A stretch of DNA of 60,000 nucleotides, taken from Cryptomeria japonica. Lineage: Eukaryota > Streptophyta > Pinopsida > Cupressales > Cupressaceae. The first letter of the stretch is position 1. Each line of letters opens with the position of its first letter. Location: NCBI RefSeq assembly GCF_030272615.1, contig NC_081406.1, positions 219,180,997 to 219,240,996 on the forward strand. Direction: 5' to 3'. The notes beneath the pieces were generated by a model, which was not told the origin of the DNA, ran no database searches, and saw only the letters and a program-made list of their open reading frames with translations. This document shows, piece after piece, positions 12,034 through 23,341 of this stretch. The position numbers and the translations under genes are program-made.

Positions 12034-13392
12034 GATGGTTTGTTATTCAGGGGTGGATAGTTATGTGTTCCAAAGGGTTGTATGAGAGAGAACCTCATTT
12101 AGGAGAAGTACAATGGGTGCTTAAGTAGACATTTCGGTCTCAACAGGACCTTAGAGTTGGTTCAAAGGTTCTATTACTGGCCTAAGATGCAGAAAGACAT
12201 CTGGAGGTATGTTGAGCAGTATTTGGTATGTCAGAAAGCAAAAGGTATTTCCTCCAATGCTGGTTTATATCAGCCTCTTCCCATTCCACATAGGCCTTGG
12301 GATTGCATTAGTATGGATTTTGTGGTAGGATTACCTAGAACTCAAGCAGGATTTGATAGCATCTTTGTAGTAGTTGACAGATTTAGCAAAATGGCTCATT
12401 TTATTCCTTGTAAGATAACACATGATGCAAGTCATATTGCTTACTTATTTTTCAAAGAAGTTGTTAGAATACATGGATTTCCTACTAGCATTGTTTCAGA
12501 TAGGGATGTTAAGTTTCTTGGTCATTTCTAGAAAATGTTGTGGAAGAGATTGGGTACTAATCTCTCTTTTGGTTCAAATTATCATCCACAAACTGATGGC
12601 CAAACTGAAGTTGTCAATAGGTCTCTTGGAAACATGCTTAGGTGCTTGACAAAGGATTATGGGCAAAGTTGAGATCAACTCATTCATCAAGCAGAATATG
12701 CCTACAATGATAGTGTCAACCGGTCTACAGGTAAAAGCCCTTTTGAAGTTGTTTATGGTATGCACCCAAGGGGTATAATGGAGTTGAGGGATATCACTAA
12801 CTTGCAGTCTAAGAGTGGAACAATAGATAACATGGCTCAATCTATGAAGGAGGTTCATGAGCAACTGAGAAAAGCTCTTCAAGATACCTCCCAAAAAGTC
12901 AAGGCAAGAGTGGATGCTACAAAGAGAGATGTTCATTTTTCCATAGGAGATTATGTGATGGTTCATTTGAACAAGGCAAGGCTACAGAAGGGAGTTCCAA
13001 GAAAACTTCAGATGAGGAGAATAGGCCCTTACAAAATATTGGCTAAGTATGGGTCTAATGCTTACAAAGTTGATTTGCCTACTGATGTTTCTTTGTCTCC
13101 CATTTCTAATGTTGCAGATTTGATTACTTTCAAGGGGCAGACACCTGAGGAGATTCAAAGAGTTTTAGATGTTTCCCAATCCCTTTCTGATCTATCTCTC
13201 CCTTCTCTTTCTATTCCCGAAGCAGAACAGGTTCTAGACTCAAGGATTCTCAAGAAGACAAGGAATCACACCTACATGGAGCATCAAATCAAATGGAAGG
13301 ATAAGCCTATCTCAGAGGCCAAATGGATACCTAAATCTGACTTTCAAAAGTTTGGCATCCCTTCTTCTTTGATGCCTCAAGGAGTCACATGA
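12034..13392 (+). pseudogene. Element 2 integrase with chromodomain
   Basis: One frame from 12034 to 13392 broken only by stops. The zinc-binding domain (FGLNRTLELVQRFYYWPKM, then YLVCQKAKG), the catalytic core ([24 protein letters not shown], and the E region QTDGQTEVVNRS) and a C-terminal GDYVMVHLNKARLQKG/GPYKIL barrel are visible. The last 55 residues (LDSRILKKTRNHTY to KWKDKPISEAKWIP) fit a chromodomain, the module by which chromoviruses target heterochromatin. Stops include two at Trp codons (TAG at 12530, TGA near 12672) where element 1 has TGG. The chromodomain end is duplicated at 20818-21160. Confidence 0.9.
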
Positions 13393-13400
13393 CTTCTTTA

Positions 13401-13414
13401 TTTTGGGGAGAGTA
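13401..13414 (+). other. Element 2 polypurine tract
   Basis: TTTTGGGGAGAGTA lies directly before the TG of the 3' LTR. This purine-rich run would prime plus-strand DNA. The copy at 21168-21181 has six G in a row instead of four. Confidence 0.75.
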
Positions 13415-15574
13415 TGGTGCAGGAGCACCTAGTTGAGCAAAACTCTCCTTTTTGAGTATTTAATACTTTCATGTTTGTAACGTATTGTGTCAAGTTTATA
13501 ATGTTGTTTTAGTTTTTTGTGTGTCTTTTCTAGTGGTTTTGATCTCATTTTGGGCTCAAGAGGTCAAGTTTTTCCTTTCAGGCTTTGAGTTTACAATTTT
13601 TGGCAAAAAAGTGCAAAATTGCCAAAAAGGTCTTCTAATGCTTTCCAAAGCATTGAAACATATTTCATAAGTTTTTTTAAGCATTTATAAGCTTTTTAGA
13701 CAAGTTGATAAGGTTAGATTGTCAAAAATGTCTTTTAGAGAAAGCAATGTTGTCATTTGGGCTTGCAAAAGTTGTCAAAGTTGTCATTTTTGGGTTTTTC
13801 TAGTAAAATATAGTTGTGGAAGCCTCATGTCCATACAAGGCTTGGTAACTAATTGGAAAAAATATAAAAAGGCCTCCCTTTTCCTTAAGAAAGGTTGGTG
13901 ATTGTAATGATTAAGAAAGCTCAATAAGAAAGATGAAATTCTGGTTCTTTTCTATGGTTTTTCCTTCCTTGGAGTAACAATCTATACTATAGCACTTGTG
14001 TCCATGCTGTACCTTCTAGGAAGTGTTAATATTGATTATTTAATTCTCTCCAAGTGATCATTGTACTGGTTTTCTTTTTGCAAGTTGGAGAAATAAAAAT
14101 ATCTTTCATTCGGTGTGCTCACTGCCCTATCAAGGGTTTGAGGTTCAAAAATGCCACTACTTGACTAATACAAGTCTGGGATCCCACAAAATGGATTTAG
14201 TCAAGTTGGTAATCATGTATATAGTGTACATATTCTTCCTATTGTGCCAAACATATGTTTGGAAGAAGGATTTGAGTGAATACTAGGCAAATATTGATTA
14301 TTTGGCTAGTAGCATGATCAAAAACTCAAGATTCGCATCCAAAAGAGTTTTGGAGTGAACAAATGTATGAGCCAAAGGTTTGGAAATATGGAAAAGGTTT
14401 TTGAGCATCATATTGGTTTATTATAATAGCTTTTTCCTATTAAACATTCTCAATTTGTAAGCAAAACAGTGAATTCACTATTTTTGTGAATTGTGTTTAC
14501 CAAAATGCTCAAGGAATGCTTCAAAAGCATAATCCAAGCCTTGTAACTATGAAGGATATGTAATAAAAAAATTATTTAGTATCTTGCATACCTCTTTGAG
14601 GTATATTTCCTTTTGAAACTTCTTGTTATGCAGGTCCAAAGGTGTAGCAGCTGATGACTGGTAAAATGGAAGTATTTTGACAGTGACAGTGGCAATTTTC
14701 ACCACTTTTCTCAGTGTTTGTCAAGTGTTTGGCATAATTATTGTCTAACAAAGGTAGGGGAAGCTTTAATTGGTTATTGAAGAGGTCTCCTAATAGTTTG
14801 GTAGTTTGAAACAAGTTTGGTAGAGGGAATCCATGGTGGAAGCATCCAAACCCTCACTAAACCCTACTTTTAAGCCCAAATTTGTGGACACTCACTAAAC
14901 CAAGTTGATGGAACCTAAAACCATAAAAATATCTTTTCTATAACCTATCCTAAACTATCAAAAATAACTCCCATGTTCAAGAAGCCCATCGTTGGGCAGG
15001 GTGAGCAAAATTTGGCCAATTAGGCCTCCATGGGCTAGTAGCCCTTTTGACTGCATAACACACACTTTACAAGAACCCGATTGCAAGGAGGACTTTGGGA
15101 CTCATGGAACTTTGTGAGATCATCCTAGAATAGTAAAACAAATGACATATAGGACCTTGGATAGTGTTCAATCCCTTTTTGAGATTTTGACCCTTGGTTG
15201 GTGAGTTGAGTAAGCCAAAGGCTATGGGCCTAAAACTAAGTTTGATTGTCAAACCTTGAGTAAATCTTGTTGCTCTATATGTCCTTGTTGGAGTCTCCTA
15301 ATGCACTTTGAAATAGTGAGTTGAATGCCAAAAGAATAGGGATTGAGAATGTGTAGATGGGTGGAGTGAGCAATTGAAGAAAGTTTGAGTAAGGGTGTGA
15401 GCTTTCACCAAGAAGGGAGGTTGATAGTGAAGACTTGTAGAGAGACCTATCAAGTGTAACTAAAATTGTTATTGCAAACATAAGGAGTAGACACAAACAA
15501 TACCTCTTGTTTCCTTTTATGGCCTTTTGACTCAAATTGGCCTTTTGTGCACTTACCTAGCAACTTCCCTATCA
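13415..15574 (+). repeat. Element 2 3' LTR
   Basis: It starts TGGTGCAGGAGCACC and ends TTCCCTATCA; 2160 bp. The duplicate at 21182-23341 has the same length. The sequence right after it (ATGACCCACTTAGCC) is the old insertion site and is also found after the duplicate. No gene inside. Confidence 0.92.
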
Positions 15575-16948
15575 ATGACCCACTTAGCCATTCAATTGGT
15601 AAGGGTTGTCTTTGAGAACAATTACTTCAGATGATCAATCTTACAAATGAGCTTGATAGTGTGACTTAGCATGTAGTTTGAGAGCTTATATGAACAAAAG
15701 AAAACAACTAAACATGCTTTTTTCATAGGAGAGTAATTAAGCTCGCATATTACTAAGCTTTAAGTAATGTACTAAATTGCTCATTCTTTCCCTTGATCAT
15801 CATGTTGGGCAAGAAGTGCCCCAATTGGAACTAGAGTAACAGAGATATACATAAGCAACGGTCAACTTGGGATGGGTGGCATCAGAATTGGAGGATGCGT
15901 CAAATATTCCTTTGTCTTGTCAAATATTTGTTGGCATTAGGTATCCAACTTAAAATCGACACCCTTTTTGAGAAGATGAGTAAGGGTTGGCATTTATTTG
16001 CAAGTTGAGAAATGAATTACCTGACTGATTGTGCTGGGTGAATATTTTGTCACCAACGTACTAATGACAAAATATATAATTCACACAATGCTATGCTGAG
16101 AAATTAATCTCTCCTCTCATCAAGGGGAGGTTCCCTCTGAAATTTCTCCTCTAATTAATAAGAAATTAATTTTGTGGGTTGGTGTTGGGCATATAACTCT
16201 CTTTTTCAGATTTTATGTATTCTCCCTTCACCTAGTTACAATTTCTCTATCTCTTCAGATACTTAAATAAAAGAACTATTAATCTAACAAAGTACACCAA
16301 GAGTTACTATTAGGCAGCTCAAAGTCTCCTTGAAGGTAACACTAATTCAAACTGATCATTACAAATTAAACAATTAGAAATTTAGCTTGTAGCTCAAAGT
16401 CTTCAAGTATAGATTTCTAATCCATTAAACTACAAATAATTGTAGCAATACAAAGCTTACCACAAGTTACTTAATTTATCAGAAGATTTCTCAAATATGC
16501 TAAGAGCACAAAGACTACTTGCAATATTTGAGAGCTCTTTAAGCACACAACAATATCTTAAAGATCAAAGAAGTAAAGATAATATATATTTAATGGACAT
16601 CAGAACATTAAATTATATAAGCAATTTTCTTGATACAACACAAAGTTTGTGATCAACAAAACTATTTTCTTTATTCGTTTGATAGAATTTTCACCACAAA
16701 GCCCAAAGTCTTATTTGGGATAAAAATTTTGCAGAGTTTTGCTAAGCATGAAAAAGATAAAATATTTACAAAAGACGTCTTCCTTATATAGGAAAAGAAG
16801 TTGAGAAAAAGGTGGGCACAGTTGACTTATTCATTTGCACAAACCCATTTTACTACAACTACAATATAAAGAAAACGTACAACTACATAAAATTTGATAG
16901 CATCTATCGGTGCAATTGCATGAAGAAAAGGTGCCAAAAGGGGGTACT
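15575..16948. other. Gene-less flank of element 6, unit 1
   Basis: About 1.4 kb between the element 2 LTR and the stop of the element 6 frame. No gene is visible. It holds an 11-bp inverted repeat (ATATTTTGTCA at 16042-16052 with TGACAAAATAT at 16065-16075), an AATTAAT-rich stretch near 16100-16180, and a minus-strand TATATAAGG at about 16782-16790. By position it is the 3' untranslated part, and possibly LTR, of element 6; its other end would lie left of elements 1 and 2. Confidence 0.55.
16784..16790 (-). promoter_or_regulatory. Candidate minus-strand TATA box
   Basis: The minus strand reads CCTATATAAGGAAGACG, a strong plant TATA-type match, in the flank after the element 6 frame. A promoter downstream of the frame and on the same strand would fit the U3 of a 3' LTR. 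The unit 2 copy (24552-24558) is conserved. No transcript evidence. Confidence 0.3.
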
Positions 16949-19900
16949 TCATTCTTGATTCTCTTCCTCATTGGATTTCTAGAAATCTTGTGGCTTAGCA
17001 AGGATGGATTTCATCTCTGCTTTGTTTGGCATCGAGGTAGAACTTGTTATCACTTGGACGTGGGAAATTGCATCTTGAATCTTTACCTGTTTCTTTTTAA
17101 CATCCTTCAGCATGGATGCAAGGACTTCAAAATTGACCTGTATCTCTAAGAACTTATCAAAAGTATCAATTGAGAAATCTTGTCCCGTGTAGTGATCCAT
17201 CAAGGAAAGAAATTCCTACGTGACAACTTCAGCAGTGATGAGATTTTGATCGCCATCATATAAATAACAAGGAAGATCACCAACTTTGGCAAAAATAAGA
17301 TCAACCTCATCATCACCTTCTTTCTTTTTCCGGTCCAGTTCCCCAATCATTAACTTTATTGTCTCTTGCTTATTAGATAATAAAGGCAAGATCTGGATGT
17401 ACTTCTCCCTTGTGGGAATTACCTTGTTTTCAAGCAGGACATCTATCCTGAAGTACTCCATTTTTCTCCACAAGGTAGTACTTTTCACAACTTCCTCAAT
17501 TTCCTGTGATAAAGTGGTTTTGAGTCCTTGCATCTGACTCTAGATTACTTCATAATCTGACAATAGTCCCATTGTTGAGCTCAGAAGATGAGAGCCTTCT
17601 GACCTTAGTCATGAAATCCACTCATCCATCACTCAGCATTTAGCTCCCACCTGTTCAATCTTCTTGAGAGCTTCGGTATCTATTGAGGATCCTATGGGCT
17701 CAATCTCTTGAGAAGATTGTGTGACCTTTAGAAGAATGTTGGTCAGTTGTTCACACTTCTGCTTCAAGAAATTTTTCTCATCCCTCTCCTGATCCAATCT
17801 TCTCAACAAAGAATTAGAGGTTGTCTAAGAAACCAATTTCACACTCTCATGTGTTTCCACCCCGAGCTCTATGACCTGCATGGTATAATCTTTAGATCAT
17901 ATGTTGTCTTTGTCCTTGTCTAACAATGGCACCATAATTTCAGCATATTTTCTCTTGGAAGCTGGGTCTACTACCACCCGAGATACTATCTCTGGCTTTG
18001 GAGGAACTAAAAGTTCAAAGTAAAACTCATCTAAAGAGATCACCTATTTTTTCCTCTTAGGGGCCACTACTTCCATCCAAGGGGATAGTTCTAGATTGGT
18101 TGATGGAGTAGTAGCTTCTTGCTGATTTTGAGTTGAAGCTTTAGGAGTAGGTTGACTGGAGCTTGGAGTGGTTGTGAGTGTTATTGATGGCACTGATATT
18201 GAAGTATCTAGTGGAACATTTGCCGCTGCTACCTCTTTAGTTACACATGGGAGAGTGGAGGGCACCGCAAATGTAACTTCAGCACTTACCAATGGAGGAA
18301 TTGTTGAGGTGGTGGTGGCAGTGACAGGTAAGTTTACTAAAACCTATTCTGCAAGTGCATCTTCCAAGGTTTCATTAAAATCCACCATTATGGATTCAAA
18401 TGTAGATGAAGAGATATCATCTAAATTAGAGAAGTTGGTTATTGTGAAAAACTGACCAACGGTCTCCGATTGCATCATGCCCATACTTAGATCTCCATCT
18501 TCTTGAAAATCCTCATCCTCTTGGTCAGAGTCAAAGTCAAAGTCAATAGAGTGGGTGATTACTTGTGAGTTAATCAGGGCATAAACTTCAGTTGGGTGTG
18601 ATGTTTCTTCAGCCTATACTTCCTCTTGTTGAGGGATTTCATCTTCTTCAATTTCCTTGGCAGGTGGCTATTTTAGCTCTTTAGTCACTGCTTCCTGTAC
18701 CATAGATGATGATTCACCCTTTTTGGACCCTTTCACTATAAATTTAATCTTGGGCCCTTTCCCTTTTGATTGTATTACAAGAGTTGTGGATAGTGCTTAT
18801 TCGTCTGCTCTTCTCTTCTTTCTTGTCTCAGCTGTAGTTGTCTTGCCTTTTGGGCCATTACTGTTATCATCATCTCCTGAGCTAGTAGGGAGCTATTTCA
18901 TTATGAGGTTCTTTCTTACTAGTCATGCATTGATGTTTGCTAGGATAGGAGTAATCCTCCGAGTAATTGATTTGCTCTCCTTCTTTGACCATTGTACAGG
19001 AGGAAGCGGAGAGTCAACAATTTTCTTCTCATAATAGACCGGGTCCACTATGTCATCTGTATCTTCCATGATCATCGGGATCTTAACTAAATCCAAGTTT
19101 TCAATTTGCTCCAAAGTAAGGTGGCTGAAATCCATCCTTCTTATATCCTCATCATTTTTGCATTCTACCCAAACATCCTCCAACCTATAAACTTGAGTAT
19201 AAGTCCTTTTGAGTTTGTTCTTTATACCACAAAAGTCAAAATTGGTTCAGGCCTTGAATCTTCTCATGGTATTCCACTGCATTTCCTCCTCCATAATTTT
19301 GGCCTTGGGATTGGTTAGCACTGAGTACCTGCCAATTGATTCTAGGAATTTCAGTCTAGTCTTATGTGCTTGTGATTGTTTCTCATGCACACTAATTAGT
19401 TGTCTGCACAATTCCATGAGGATGATTTTGTCGAAAGGGAACCTTGGAAGAATGAAGGGCTCACCTGAGAAACATCCAATTTGGATGTAGGTGAATGTGG
19501 GAAACTACAGAAATACACACCCAAAATGAGATACCTTGTTGTAAGCAGCCTCTAATATTCTCTTCTTCTACAGGCCTTTATCAAACATACATTTCCATAT
19601 AGCAAAGAAGGCATCATTAACCCTTCTATAATGACTACCTTGGTTCTTGATAGTAAGTTGATCATAGTATTCCCAAATGCGTACCAACCTCCTATCCCCC
19701 TTAGTAGATAAGCACGGATATTGCCTCGTTGAAGAAACCACATAAACTAGGTATGAGGTCATGTAGAATTTTAGTGTTACTTTGTCCTCCTTCAACTGAG
19801 CACAGAGGGCATCGTTGATCTATTCACCCCAATCAATTCTTGTTGCTCCTTTCTTGATTATTTTCATAAAGTAGCACATCCAGCTTTGAAAGTAATGAGA

Positions 19901-20524
19901 GTCTTTTAAAACCCTCACCCTTGATAACATGGTGACCATGTCATTATATTCCTCATTGAAATCACTCCTGTGAAAGCCCTTAGGCCATCGTGAGGTTAGG
20001 TAACTTCTTGCAGTAAAGAGGAAAACAATATTGATTACCTTCTTGCATTTATCCTCGTTCTTGTCATAGTACTCTTGAGCACTTTCTTGAGTAATATCAG
20101 CTAATTCTTCAACTTGAGAACCTTTGAAGACACTATTGAAGAATACATTGTCTGGGGTCATGATGACATTCTAATCTTCATCTTTGACCTATCTTGTATT
20201 TGGATCAAAGTGATCCGCTACTGCAAGCACAAATTCTAGATCATGAGCTGCAACTGGATAAGATGCATATTTATGCAACTCGGAGTTGATTAGATTAGTT
20301 AGATGAGTAGGAGCCTTCTTAACTTGGTCAATGAATTCTTGCATATCTACATTCCTGATTTCAGTGTCTCTGATCTCCTTGATATTCAAGTCTGCTGAAC
20401 TCTCTGGGTACAGATTCAAGTACTTGTCATACTTGTATTTCATCTTTCTTGATGATGCTTTACTTGGAGAAGATTCCAACTGACCCGAGGAAGAATCGAG
20501 CTTGCTGTGAGGGAGATTTGACAT
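16949..20524 (-). pseudogene. Element 6 long protein, unit 1 copy (unrecognised family)
   Basis: A single reading frame of about 1191 codons from ATG 20524 to TGA 16949-16951, with no frameshift that I can find but about 20 in-frame stops, 14 of them TAG. I do not recognise the protein. The N-terminal ~450 residues look globular and helical (KYLNLYPESS, ARSYLTSRWPKGFHRSDF, KGDRRLVRIWEYYDQL). Then comes an acidic/basic Ser-Thr-Pro linker ending PWMEVVAPKRKK, and a C-terminal ~350 residues rich in heptads (coiled coil). No RT, protease, integrase or zinc knuckle is visible. It is probably the product of a non-autonomous retroelement; its layout resembles the second protein of element 3. A host gene origin is not excluded. 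The leader upstream contains the palindrome array. Confidence 0.7.
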
Positions 20525-20690
20525 TCATGATGACTGCATTCAACACTGATGATTAGCTATTCATCATTATTAAAATCATTTTTTCTCAAACGGATCAAAA
20601 AATGGGACTCAAAATAGGCTTGGGAGTAAAAATGCCAAAAACAATAGGTTGGGGAAAAAAGTCTGACAAGCTCTTTTGAAAACAAAAAAT

Positions 20691-20814
20691 GCACATTGGA
20701 CTTTAAAGTCCAAAATGCAATTAAAATCACCTTGATCATCACATCAAACTTTAAAGTCTAATGTATCAATCCGGAGAAAATTAATAACACATCAAACTTT
20801 TAATGTCCGATGTG
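20691..20814. repeat. Palindrome array, unit 1 part (3 copies)
   Basis: Three imperfect palindromes at 20691-20718, 20740-20765 and 20788-20814, centres 48 bp apart. The arms meet at a TTTAAA-type core: GCACATTGGACTTT and its partner, CACATCAAACTTT, and a diverged third. They lie in the leader of the element 6 frame, 167 bp and more upstream of its ATG (20524). The array ends here only because the duplication junction follows at 20818. Confidence 0.9.
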
Positions 20815-20817
20815 TAG

Positions 20818-21160
20818 GGGTCTAATGCTTACAAAGTTGATTTGCCTACTGATGTTTCTTTGTCTCCCATTTTTAATGTTGTAGATTTGATTTCTTTCAA
20901 GGGGTAGAAACCTGAGGAGATTCAAAGAGTTTTAGATGTTTCCCAATCCCTTTCTGATCTATCTCTCCCTTCTCTTTCTATTCCCCAAGCAGAACAGGTT
21001 CTAGAGTCCAGGATTCTCAAGAAGACAAGGAATCACACCTACATGGAGCATCAAATCAAATGGAAGGATAAGCCTATCTCAGAGGCCAAATGGATACCTG
21101 AAGCTGACTTTTAGAAGTTTGGCATGCCTTCTTCTTTGATGCCTCAAGGAGTCACATGAC
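20818..21160 (+). pseudogene. Duplicated integrase/chromodomain fragment of element 2
   Basis: This matches 13051-13392: the end of the integrase C-terminal domain, the linker and the chromodomain tract (KWKDKPISEAKWIP). It has no upstream coding part and begins mid-codon at the duplication junction. Two extra stops are visible (TAG in the KGQTPEE region near 20906 and TAG for CAA near 21114). It cannot be expressed as a protein from here. Confidence 0.9.
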
Positions 21161-21181
21161 TTCTTTATTTTGGGGGGAGTA

Positions 21182-23341
21182 TGGTGCAGGAGCACCTAGT
21201 TGAGCAAAACTCTCCTTTTTGAGTATTTAATGCTTTCATGTTTGTAATGTATTGTGTCAAGTTTATAATGTTGTTTTAGTTTGTTGTGTGTCTTTTCTAG
21301 TGGTTTTGATCTCATTTTGGGCTCAAGAGGTCAAGTTTTTCCTTTCAGGCTTTGAGTTTACAATTTTTGGCAAAAAAGTGCAAAATTGCCAAAAAGGTCT
21401 TCTAATGCTTTCCAAAGCATTGAAACATGTTTAATAATTTTTTTTAAGCATTTATAAGTTGTTTAGATAAGTTGATAAGGTTATATTGTCAAAAATGTCT
21501 TTTGGAGCAAGAAATGTTGTCATTTGGGCTTGCAAAAGTTGTCAAAATTGTCATTTTTGGGTTTTTCTAGTAAAATATAGTTGTGGAAGACTCATGTCCA
21601 TACAAGGCTTGGTAAATAATTGGAAAAACTATAAAAAGGCCTCCCTTTTCCTTAAGAAAGGTTGGTGATTGTAATGATTAAGAAAGCTCAATAAGAAAGA
21701 TGAAATTCTAGTTCTTTTCTATGGTTTTTCCTTCCTTGGAGTAACAATCTGTACTGTAGCACTTGTGTCCATATTGTAACTTCTAGGAAGTGTTCCTATT
21801 GATTATTTAATGCTCCCAACGTGATCATTGTACTGGTTTTCTTTTTGCAAGTTGGAGAAATAAAAATATCTTTCATTCGGTGTGCTCACTACCCTATCAA
21901 GGGTTTGAGGTTCAAAAATCCCACTACTTGACTAATCCAAGTCTGGGATCCCACAAAATGTATTTAGTCAAGTTGGTACTAATTTATATAGTGTACATAT
22001 TCTTCCTATTGTGCCAAAATTATGCTTGGAAGAAGGATTTGAGTGAATACTAGGCAAGTATTGATTACTTGGCTAGTAGCATGATCAAAAACTCAAGATT
22101 TACATCCAAAAGAATTTTGGAGTGAACAAATGTATGAGGCAGAGGTCTGGACATATGGAAAAAGGTGTTGAGAATCATCTTGGTTTTTTATAATAGCTTG
22201 TTCCTATTAAACATTCTCAATTTGTATGCAAAATAGTGAGTTCACTATTTTTGTGAATTGTGTTTACCAAAATGCTCAAGGAATGCTTCAAAAGCATAAT
22301 CCAAGCCTTGTAACTATGAAGGATATGTAATAGGAAACTTCTTTAGTATCTTGTAGACCTCTTTGAGGTATATTTCCTTTTTAAACTTCTTGTTATGCAG
22401 GTCCAAAGGTGTAGCAGCTGATGACTGGTAAAAGGGCAGTATTTTGACAGTGATAGTGGCAATTTTCACCACTTTTCTCAGTGTTTGCCAAGTGTTTGGC
22501 ATAATTCTTGTCTAAAAAAGGTAGGGGAAGCTTTAATTGGTTATGGAAGAGGTATCCTAATAGTTTGGTAGTATGAAACAAGTTTGGTAGAGGGAATCCA
22601 TGGTGGAAGCATCCAAACCCTCACTAAACCCTACTTTTAAGCCCAAATTTTTGGACAGTAACTAAACCAAGTTGATGGAACCTAAAACCATAAAAATAAA
22701 TTTTCTATGACCTATCCTACACTATCACAAATAACTCCCATGTTCAAGAAGCCCATTGTTGGGTAGGGTGAGCAAAATTTGGCCAATTAGGCCTCCACGG
22801 GCTAGTAGCCCTTTTGACTGCATAGCACACACTTTACAAGAACCTGATTGCAAGGAGGACTTTGGGACTCATGGAACTTTGTGAGATCATCCTAGAATAG
22901 TAAAACAAATGACATATAGGACCTTGGATAGTGTTCAATCCCTTTTTGAGATTTTGACCCTTGGTTGGTGAGTTGAGTAAGCCAAAGGCTATGGGCCTAA
23001 AACTAAGTTTGATTGTCAAACCTTGAGTAAATCTCGTTGCTCTATATGTCCTTATTGGAGTCTCCTAATGCACTCTGAAATAGTGAGTTGATTGCCAAAA
23101 TAATAGGGATTGAGAATGTGTAGATGGGTGGAGTGAGCAATTGAAGAAATTTTGAGTAAGGGTGTGAGCTTTCACCAAGAAGGGAGGTTGATAGTGAAGA
23201 CTTGTAGAGAGACCTATCAAGTGTAACTAAAATTGTTATTGCAAACATAAGGAGTAGACACAAACAATACCTCTTGTTTCCTTTTATGGCCTTTTGACTC
23301 AAATTGGCCTTTTGTGCACTTACCTAGCAACCTCCCTATCA
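21182..23341 (+). repeat. Duplicated copy of the element 2 3' LTR
   Basis: TG...CA ends, 2160 bp, same flanks on both sides as 13415-15574. This is an LTR made by the segmental duplication, not by an independent insertion: the internal sequence before it and the insertion-site sequence after it are both shared with unit 1. Confidence 0.92.

Larger units (their letters stand above)
6755..15574 (+). mobile_element. Element 2: Ty3/gypsy chromovirus with chromodomain
   Basis: Plus-strand LTR retrotransposon: truncated 5' LTR (6755-8750), PBS (8754-8766), gag-pol from 8804, integrase with chromodomain ending at 13392, PPT, and 3' LTR (13415-15574). Gag-Pol was one frame and is now broken by stops and at least two one-base frameshifts (near 10675 and 11117). 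The first ~145 bp of the 5' LTR is absent at 6755 because element 1 lies there. The 3' part was later duplicated (20818-23341). The two LTRs differ visibly by substitutions and an 18-bp indel, so the insertion is not recent. Confidence 0.92.
13051..20817 (+). repeat. Tandem duplication unit 1 (7767 bp)
   Basis: Direct repeat of 20818-28500. It starts inside the integrase coding region of element 2 (GGGTCTAATGCTTACAAAG) and ends in the leader of the element 6 frame (GATGTGTAGGGG). All landmarks recur in order: chromodomain, PPT, LTR, the gene-less flank, the element 6 frame, palindromes. Copies differ by scattered substitutions and two main deletions in unit 2 (about 37 bp near 28113 and about one palindrome period near 28436), which explain the 84-bp length difference. 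Confidence 0.95.

Noticed and set aside
16949-20524. TAG reassigned to glutamine or programmed read-through
   Set aside because: TGA and TAA stops occur too, duplicates carry private stops, and other elements in the window show the same CAG-to-TAG change; methylated-C deamination explains it more simply.
21182-23341. Independent LTR insertion or solo LTR
   Set aside because: Flanks on both sides are shared with 13415-15574 beyond the LTR, so it was copied by the tandem duplication.
13415-23341. A separate retrotransposon with LTRs 13415-15574 and 21182-23341
   Set aside because: The interior is reversed in gene direction, has no PBS after the first LTR, and the second LTR is preceded by a copied integrase end; it is a duplication product.
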